DNA from: a candidate division BRC1 bacterium ADurb.BinA292
GTDB taxonomy: Bacteria > Sumerlaeota > Sumerlaeia > MVZB01
Direction of reading: 5' to 3'
Assembly (NCBI GenBank): GCA_002068205.1
Contig: MVZB01000097.1
Span: forward strand, 1 to 11,141
Length of the DNA stretch: 11,141 bases
Shown: in pieces, positions 6,795 through 11,141 of the stretch
Position numbering within the stretch: the stretch's first letter is position 1
How the letters are laid out: each line of letters starts with the position of its first letter
Program-made: the position numbers and the translations under genes
The notes under the pieces: model-generated
What the model was told of the DNA's origin: nothing
What the model saw: only the letters and a program-made list of their open reading frames with translations
Database searches by the model: none

Positions 6795-6851
6795 CCCCCC
6801 CGCCGGTTTGTTCCTCCCCTCCCCCCAAATTCCGTCTCCAAAGGCTAGCCC

Positions 6852-8279
6852 CTACCGCTTCCGCACCAGTTCCTCGTCCAACCCCACGCGTTCCAGTTTG
6901 TCATAAAGGTTTCGCCGGCTGATCCCCGAGACATGCGCGGCGTGCGAGATGTTGCCCCCGGCATATTCAACGAGATTGCGCAGGTACTGTCGCTCGAACA
7001 TGTCGCGCGCGGCCCGGTAGTCGATCGGCCAGGCAATGCCGGTGGGGCCTCCCGCAACGGCCCCTTCCTCCGCCGCGAGTTCGCGCCGCCGCAGATCGAT
7101 CGTCAAATCCTCCGGCCGGATCTCCTGGCCCGTGGTCAGCACGATCGCCCGTTCGATCACGTTCTCCAATTCGCGCACGTTGCCCGGCCAGTGATACTGA
7201 CGCAGCGCCTCGAGCGCCTCGCGGCTGAGCCGCAGATCCGGCCGCAACATTCGCCGGCCGATCCGCTCCATGAACCGCTCGGCCAGCAGCGGCACATCCT
7301 CCGGCCGTTCGCTCAAGGCGGGAATCTCGATGTGGATCACGTTAAGGCGATAGTACAGGTCCTCGCGGAACCGCCCCGCCGCCATCTCTTCATCCAAGTC
7401 GCGGTTGGTCGCGGCGATCAGCCGCAGATCGACCGGAATCTGGCGCAACCCGCCGACGCGCTGGATCTCGCGCTCCTGGATCACGCGCAGCAGCTTGACC
7501 TGCATCTCGGCGGGCAACTCCGCCACCTCGTCCAGAAACAGCGTTCCCCCCTGCGCCAGTTCGACCAGGCCCATCTTCGAGCGATCGGCTCCGGTGAACG
7601 CCCCGCGTTCATAGCCGAACATCTCGCTCTCGATCAGCGAGGGGGGGACCGACGGGCAGTTGATCGCCACGAAACGCCCGCCGGCCCGGCGGCTCTGGGC
7701 GTGAATCGCCTGCGCCACCAGTTCCTTGCCGACGCCGCTGGGGCCGGTGATCAGCACCGACGAATCAGTCGGGGCGGCCCGCGCGATCATATCGCGCACG
7801 CGCGCGATCTGCGGCGAATTGCCCAGAATCTCGCGCGCCTGGCCCTGCCCGGCAAGCTGTTCGCTCAGCCGCTCGTTCTCCTGCACCACGCGCCGGTGCT
7901 CCAGCGCCTTGCTGATCTGGGCCACCAGGTTCGCCTGCTCGAACGGCTTCGTGATGTAGTTGAACGCCCCCGCCTGCATCGCCGCCACGGCCCCCTCCAC
8001 CGTCCCGTAGGCCGTGATGATCAGCACCGGCACGTCCGGATACTGGCGCCGCATCCGCTCCAGCACCGTCAGCCCATCCATCTCCGGCATGCGCACGTCG
8101 GTCAGCAGCACGTCCGGCTGGAGCTCGTTGAGCGCCTCAAAGCCTTCTACCGGATTGGTGAACGAGCGCGCCTCGAACCCCTCCAGGCCGAGCGTCTTGA
8201 CCAGGATCCGGCCCATCGACGGTTCATCGTCGAAGATAACCACGCGGCCGCGATTGGGTGTGGCGGTTTGGGGGACCAT
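6852..8279 (-). CDS. NtrC-type sigma-54-dependent response regulator
   Basis: A cytoplasmic activator of 475 residues from the ATG at 8279, typical for the family. The receiver domain (about 11-128) has Asp17/Asp18, phospho-acceptor Asp61 in LLTDVRMPEMDG, Thr89 and Lys111. The AAA+ domain (about 150-390) has Walker A GPSGVGKE (179-186), the sigma-54-contacting GAFTGA (226-231), and Walker B LFLDEV (247-252). The C-terminus is a Fis-type helix-turn-helix with GNISHAAHVSGISRRNLYDKL. It should, when phosphorylated, open sigma-54 promoters by ATP hydrolysis. An upstream ATG at 8429 would add 50 residues with no receiver homology and would lie upstream of the candidate promoter at 8369-8398. GTG at 8315 is another option. 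No histidine kinase is adjacent, so its signal and regulon are unknown. The secreted-protein gene follows on the same strand. Confidence 0.95.
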   Translation of the reverse strand: MVPQTATPNRGRVVIFDDEPSMGRILVKTLGLEGFEARSFTNPVEGFEALNELQPDVLLTDVRMPEMDGLTVLERMRRQYPDVPVLIITAYGTVEGAVAAMQAGAFNYITKPFEQANLVAQISKALEHRRVVQENERLSEQLAGQGQAREILGNSPQIARVRDMIARAAPTDSSVLITGPSGVGKELVAQAIHAQSRRAGGRFVAINCPSVPPSLIESEMFGYERGAFTGADRSKMGLVELAQGGTLFLDEVAELPAEMQVKLLRVIQEREIQRVGGLRQIPVDLRLIAATNRDLDEEMAAGRFREDLYYRLNVIHIEIPALSERPEDVPLLAERFMERIGRRMLRPDLRLSREALEALRQYHWPGNVRELENVIERAIVLTTGQEIRPEDLTIDLRRRELAAEEGAVAGGPTGIAWPIDYRAARDMFERQYLRNLVEYAGGNISHAAHVSGISRRNLYDKLERVGLDEELVRKR

Positions 8280-8368
8280 CAACTGCCCGCTTTCGTTCCG
8301 GAGGCGATCCAACACGCCCCGCAAACTTTCGGGTGACTGACCGTGCGGGGCTGGGCGAGTTCGGTAAA

Positions 8369-8398
8369 ATACTACCGCCGCCGCCGCAAGGCTGGCAA
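8369..8398 (-). promoter_or_regulatory. Candidate promoter of the response regulator
   Basis: The minus strand shows TTGCCA (8398-8393), an 18-bp GC-rich spacer and TAGTAT (8374-8369). Transcription would start near 8362, about 80 bases before the chosen ATG at 8279. The -10 matches consensus at four of six positions, so this is moderate support only. Confidence 0.4.
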
Positions 8399-8429
8399 GC
8401 CCTCCCGCATCGGCGAGTTGACTCATCAT

Positions 8430-9002
8430 TCAGGACACCGAAGGAGGTGGCTGATCGATACGTCAAAACCTGCAACGGAAGCCGGCGCCGGAGGTATTGG
8501 GCGCCTCGTGGGACTTCGTGAACATTGAAGCCTATCCGCCCCTTTGCACCTGCGAGAGCTGCGGGATGTCCGGTTCCGCCGCCGAGATCGAAGCCATCGC
8601 CACGCATCTGCCGGCACGGGAGTCACGCATCCCGGCCCACGTGCCATTGACATGGTCATGCAAGGTTACGATCGCAACGGCGCCTTCCGGGACCACGAAG
8701 TGCTGAGCGACGTGAATCGTGCCACTTAATTTGAGATGGTAAAAGGTAATCCCCGCTACCTCGCGATGGTCGTTTTTAACTGGCGGCGCGAAGGCAGTTC
8801 GTGCCCGGCCCATCCTGCGCCCCAATGGGGGCACGGAACCGCCGGCTTGCCCGGACTTCAACGGGTCCATCAGGAGATCTGGGCGGATTTGACGTCGACT
8901 GAACCTTGGCCTGTCAGGTCGATACCCTTTAAATCCATCGGTCTTCGGGCGGGAGTTCCCGACCCCAGCGACCTTGGCCGACACCGAAGCCCGCGAAGCA
9001 GA
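8430..9002. other. Stretch without a convincing gene
   Basis: Several short open frames cross this region on both strands, but none shows a recognisable domain together with a good start site. A near-perfect Shine-Dalgarno sequence (AAGGAGGTGG, 8441-8450, +) has no ATG or GTG at proper distance. The plus-strand frame ending at 8729 closes with a coding-like peptide, YDRNGAFRDHEVLSDVNRAT, faintly like an EF-hand loop. The region may contain a decayed gene or a long leader, but I cannot assign it. Confidence 0.4.
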
Positions 9003-9050
9003 CCCGTGAGCGGCCCCTCAGCTCAACCCGTGAGCGGCCCCTCAGCTCAA
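9003..9050. repeat. Perfect 24-bp tandem duplication
   Basis: Two identical 24-bp units (9003-9026 and 9027-9050) start CCCGTGAGCGG and end CAGCTCAA. Each contains TGAGC and GCTCA as inverted arms, so each can fold into a small hairpin. The array ends 17 bp from the 3' end of tRNA-Leu, so on the minus strand it is the tRNA's downstream trailer. Confidence 0.85.
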
Positions 9051-9067
9051 CCGCGGTGAGGTGAGGC

Positions 9068-9155
9068 TGGTGCCGAGACCGGGATTCGAACCCGGACGGC
9101 CTTTCGGCCGGGGGATTTTAAGTCCCCTGCGTCTGCCAGTTCCGCCATCCCGGCA
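9068..9155 (-). tRNA. tRNA-Leu(UAA)
   Basis: The minus strand folds as a class II tRNA. The acceptor stem pairs TGCCGGG with CTCGGCA, and CCA is encoded (9070-9068). The anticodon arm is GGGGA-CTTAAAA-TCCCC with anticodon TAA. A long variable arm (GGCC-GAAA-GGCC) follows, then a T arm CCGGG-TTCGAAT-CCCGG. The long variable arm and anticodon identify leucine, decoding UUA and UUG. A TATCCT -10-like box lies 11 bases before the 5' end, without a clear -35. Confidence 0.97.
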
Positions 9156-9250
9156 CGTCGACCCGCAGGATAGCATCCCCCGCCAACCCGCCGCCAGTTT
9201 CGTTGCTCCAGCCTCCTCCCCGCCCCTCACTTCCTTGCCATCACTGTCGG

Positions 9251-9286
9251 TATCGCCATCGATATCGATATCGATATCGGTATCGA
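9251..9286. repeat. Degenerate TATCGA hexamer array
   Basis: Six consecutive hexamers read TATCGC, CATCGA, TATCGA, TATCGA, TATCGG, TATCGA. They lie in the gap between the tRNA-Leu gene and the end of the GluQ-RS gene. The unit is rich in GATATC/ATCGAT palindromes. It could expand or contract by slippage. Confidence 0.8.
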
Positions 9287-9329
9287 TAGCTGCCGTTTGC
9301 GCTGCTTCTTGTGTTTCCATCCGTTCGAC

Positions 9330-10217
9330 TCACCCATTCTCAACATCAACCAGCCTGGCCTGCATGATGATCCGCCGGACTTCGTCGGCCGACTGCCCCG
9401 CCGCGCGCAGCGCGCGAATCGAGCACGAACCGTCGCGCTTGCACATCCGCCGGCCGGCCTCGTCGGCGACCAGCGGGATGTGACAATAGCTGGGGACGGG
9501 CAGCCCCAGCGCCCGCAGGACCGCGATCTGGCGCGGCGTCGACGTCAGCAGATCCGCCCCCCGCACCACATGCGTCACGCCCATTAGCGCGTCGTCGATG
9601 GCGCAGGCCAACTGATAGGCCCACAGTCCGTCGCGCCGACGGATGACAAAATCGCCGCACAGCCGGTTCAGATCGAACCGCTGCGGGCCGGCGGCCGCGT
9701 CCTCGAACTCAATCACGGCGTCGTCGGGCAGCCGGAAGCGGACCGCCGCCCCTCCGGGGTGCCGTGCCAGCCTCTCCGGATCGGCGCTGCGGCAAACGCC
9801 GGGGTAAACCGGCTCGCCCGCTTCGCCGTGGGGCGCGCTGGCCTCGCGCAGGTCCCGGCGGCTGCAGACGCACGGGTAAGTCAGCCCGCGGCGCGTCAAC
9901 TCATCCAGCGCGGCCTGATAGATCGCGCCGCGCTCCGATTGCCGGTAGGGACCCGCCGGTCCCCCGGCGTCGGGCCCCTCGTCCCAATCGAGCCCCAGCC
10001 AGCGCAGGTCCTCAATCATCCGCGCTTCGGCGCCCGGCACCGTTCGCGGGGGATCCAGATCCTCGATCCGCAGGATGAACGTTCCGCCGCGCCGGCGGCA
10101 GTCCTCCCAGGCCCGGAGCGCGGTCCGCAGGTTGCCCAGGTGCAGGTCGCCGGTGGGGCTCGGGGCGTAGCGGCCCACCGGACCGGTTCGTTTCACTGGA
10201 CGAAGGTCGGCGCTCAT
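9330..10217 (-). CDS. gluQ: Glutamyl-Q tRNA(Asp) synthetase
   Basis: A 295-residue cytoplasmic enzyme, matching the length of GluQ-RS. It is a truncated glutamyl-tRNA synthetase lacking the anticodon-binding domain. It attaches glutamate to the queuosine base of tRNA-Asp. The class I signature is APSPTGDLHLGN (18-29), with the HIGH-like element at 26-29, followed by LRIEDLDPPR (49-58). The zinc site is Cys116, Cys118, Tyr138 and Cys142, in the spacing expected for this subfamily. The KMSKS-like loop is RMCKRDGS (257-264). The frame stays open upstream to 10454, but the ATG at 10217 gives the family N-terminus; its ribosome site is weak. It runs in the same direction as the tRNA-Leu gene and diverges from the gene at 10436. 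The name yadB is also used for this enzyme. Confidence 0.93.
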   Translation of the reverse strand: MSADLRPVKRTGPVGRYAPSPTGDLHLGNLRTALRAWEDCRRRGGTFILRIEDLDPPRTVPGAEARMIEDLRWLGLDWDEGPDAGGPAGPYRQSERGAIYQAALDELTRRGLTYPCVCSRRDLREASAPHGEAGEPVYPGVCRSADPERLARHPGGAAVRFRLPDDAVIEFEDAAAGPQRFDLNRLCGDFVIRRRDGLWAYQLACAIDDALMGVTHVVRGADLLTSTPRQIAVLRALGLPVPSYCHIPLVADEAGRRMCKRDGSCSIRALRAAGQSADEVRRIIMQARLVDVENG

Positions 10218-10231
10218 GACACAATTCCGCT

Positions 10232-10283
10232 CGGCCGCCCGCCATGGCGTCGCGGCGGCCGGTCGGCTCCGCGGATCCGGAGC
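10232..10283 (-). promoter_or_regulatory. Two GC-rich inverted repeats before gluQ
   Basis: CGGCCGCC (10232-10239) pairs with GGCGGCCG (10254-10261) around an inner GCCATGGC. GCTCCG (10266-10271) pairs with CGGAGC (10278-10283). The first ends 14 bases before the gluQ start, so if transcribed it could affect ribosome access. No gluQ promoter is clear in 10284-10365. Confidence 0.35.
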
Positions 10284-10365
10284 GGCGGTTGGGGCAAGTC
10301 TTGCGTTTCCAATCGTCTGAGCGAGGTCCGTGCGGAGGGTGGGATATCTCTGTCCTCTTTTCCTG

Positions 10366-10395
10366 TTGACGCGCAAAAACCTTGAAGCATATGAT
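10366..10395 (+). promoter_or_regulatory. Sigma-70-type promoter for the 158-residue protein gene
   Basis: TTGACG (10366-10371), an 18-bp spacer and TATGAT (10390-10395) closely match consensus. Transcription should begin near 10402. This places the ATG at 10391 inside the -10 box and leaves ATG 10436 as the first usable start, with a leader of about 34 bases. Confidence 0.7.
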
Positions 10396-10435
10396 TTCTT
10401 TGACGACAAGTCAAGCCGACTTGAAGAGTGTCGCG

Positions 10436-10912
10436 ATGTCTGTTCCCACTGCACCGGTCCGCCAGTCCCGGCAGACCCGAAAGATCCTCTTGAATCTGAA
10501 GTGCCTCTTCTGGTGCCTGCACCAGTTGCAGACCCGCTATGACCTGAACCTGGTGCTGCAATCGCTCGAGCGCCGGGCGATTCACCCCGAAATTGCCGAC
10601 TCCAACCTGGGCGACAACCTGACGTATCTGCTCTATCACCTGGCGCCGGAAGACCTGCCGCGCCTGGCCGAGGCGATCAATGGGCTGCCGCTCTCGGCCG
10701 GTTCCACCGACATCATGGACAAGCATTTCGAGATCGGCCACTACATCCAGAGCCTGACCGATTTCGGCCCGATCCGCTCGGGCACCTACGGCATCATTTC
10801 GGCGGTCACGCCCCAGTTGCGCGGCCTGTTCCTGGTCGAGGGCGACAGCCTGATCGAGGCCCCCTTCCCCCCCGAGTCGACGCAGACGATCTTCGGAACC
10901 TACGTGATTTAG
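10436..10912 (+). CDS. Unrecognised 158-residue protein
   Basis: I do not recognise this protein. The ATG at 10436 follows a GAAGAG ribosome site about eight bases upstream and lies just downstream of a good promoter. In-frame starts at 10382 (TTG) and 10391 (ATG) fall within that promoter. The sequence is soluble and mostly helical in appearance, with no signal peptide. Residues 1-16 are basic and flexible. About 17-45 form an amphipathic helix with Cys23, Trp26 and Cys27 (LKCLFWCLHQL). The middle carries the pattern GDNLTYLLYHLAPEDLP. The C-terminal third (ISAVTPQLRGLFLVEGDSLIEAPFP, split around a Gly) looks like beta strands. Codon use is strongly GC3-biased, so it is a real gene. It diverges from gluQ, with which it need not share a function. 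Confidence 0.8.
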   Translation: MSVPTAPVRQSRQTRKILLNLKCLFWCLHQLQTRYDLNLVLQSLERRAIHPEIADSNLGDNLTYLLYHLAPEDLPRLAEAINGLPLSAGSTDIMDKHFEIGHYIQSLTDFGPIRSGTYGIISAVTPQLRGLFLVEGDSLIEAPFPPESTQTIFGTYVI

Positions 10913-11051
10913 CCCCATCCCGGCAACAACGTCTCTCGTCCGTCCTGATGATCAGCCCGTTCTCGCCATTCTCGCGCGGAAGTGGAAGCCCGCCCCGGAT
11001 TTGTGTAAGGTGGGGCCGGTGATGCATCCCGCGTGATGGTGTGATCGGTCC

Positions 11052-11141
11052 ATGGCCAAACGTCGTTCGTCCCGTCGCCCGCAGGGGTCGACGCCGCGTC
11101 AACCCGTTCCTCTGCCTCCCCTCCCCCCACCCGGCGGGGGC
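11052..11141 (+). CDS. Possible start of a gene cut by the window end
   Basis: An open frame of 30 codons from ATG 11052 to the window edge begins MAKRRSSRRPQGS and becomes Pro-rich (PLPPLPPPGGG). A basic, then Pro/Gly-rich N-terminus is compatible with a real protein. The ribosome site is poor and the low-complexity DNA could be non-coding. Family cannot be judged. Confidence 0.4.
   Translation, partial: MAKRRSSRRPQGSTPRQPVPLPPLPPPGGG

Noticed and set aside
6737..6851. Sigma-54 (-12/-24) promoter before the secreted-protein gene
   Set aside because: Searched because the upstream gene is a sigma-54 activator; no GG-N10-GC site with proper flanks was found.
8532..8984. 150-codon minus-strand frame in the gene-poor gap
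   Set aside because: No recognisable domain, no convincing ribosome site and competing coding-like signal on the other strand.
9042..9320. Minus-strand frame encoding an Asp-Ile-Asp repeat
   Set aside because: It reads through the hexamer repeat and the whole tRNA-Leu gene, so it is not credible as a protein.
9061..9483. Plus-strand frame starting with a PRPGFEPG-like peptide
   Set aside because: The peptide is the antisense translation of the tRNA-Leu T arm, a classic false gene.

Overview
The window is GC-rich, gene-dense bacterial chromosome with mostly ordinary housekeeping and regulatory genes and no mobile element, phage module or CRISPR array. A Sec signal peptide, a two-domain O-carbamoyltransferase, a sigma-54 activator and a K+-dependent-type membrane pyrophosphatase suggest a Gram-negative-type, possibly uncultured lineage (PVC-like or a related candidate phylum). 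The sequence alone does not settle the taxonomy.

Layout. A NodU/CmcH/TobZ-type O-carbamoyltransferase (107-1927, +) converges on a small Cys-rich DUF5522-type protein (1987-2256, -). Behind that lies a LacI/PurR-family repressor (2405-3406, -). The 500-bp gap 3407-3905 holds a near-consensus sigma-70 promoter for the repressor, three 9-bp tandem repeats at its predicted transcript start, two inverted repeats that could be operators, and a structured leader for the next gene. That gene (3906-5846, +) is a membrane-bound ion-translocating pyrophosphatase (hppA). A strong hairpin separates it from a convergent secreted protein of unknown function with an Arg/Asp-rich tail (5984-6736, -). Next is an NtrC-type sigma-54 response regulator (6852-8279, -) without a neighbouring histidine kinase. 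A 600-bp stretch without a convincing gene follows, then a 24-bp tandem duplication, tRNA-Leu(UAA) (-), a TATCGA-type hexamer repeat and glutamyl-Q tRNA(Asp) synthetase (9330-10217, -). A 158-residue unrecognised protein with its own good promoter (10436-10912, +) and the start of a further reading frame (11052 to the end) close the window.

Main observation. The pyrophosphatase keeps its first (GGGIYTK...EDDP) and last (GDTVGDPLKDT) substrate-binding motifs. However, it lacks, in frame, the universally conserved DNVGDNVGD-type segment and most or all of the following transmembrane helix, including the helix-6 glutamate of the ion gate. The flanks are otherwise canonical, so this is a genuine in-frame deletion, a repurposed protein or an assembly error. 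It is the item most worth checking.

The genes do not form one pathway. They are single-gene units with their own signals, and the most informative non-coding material is in 3407-3905.
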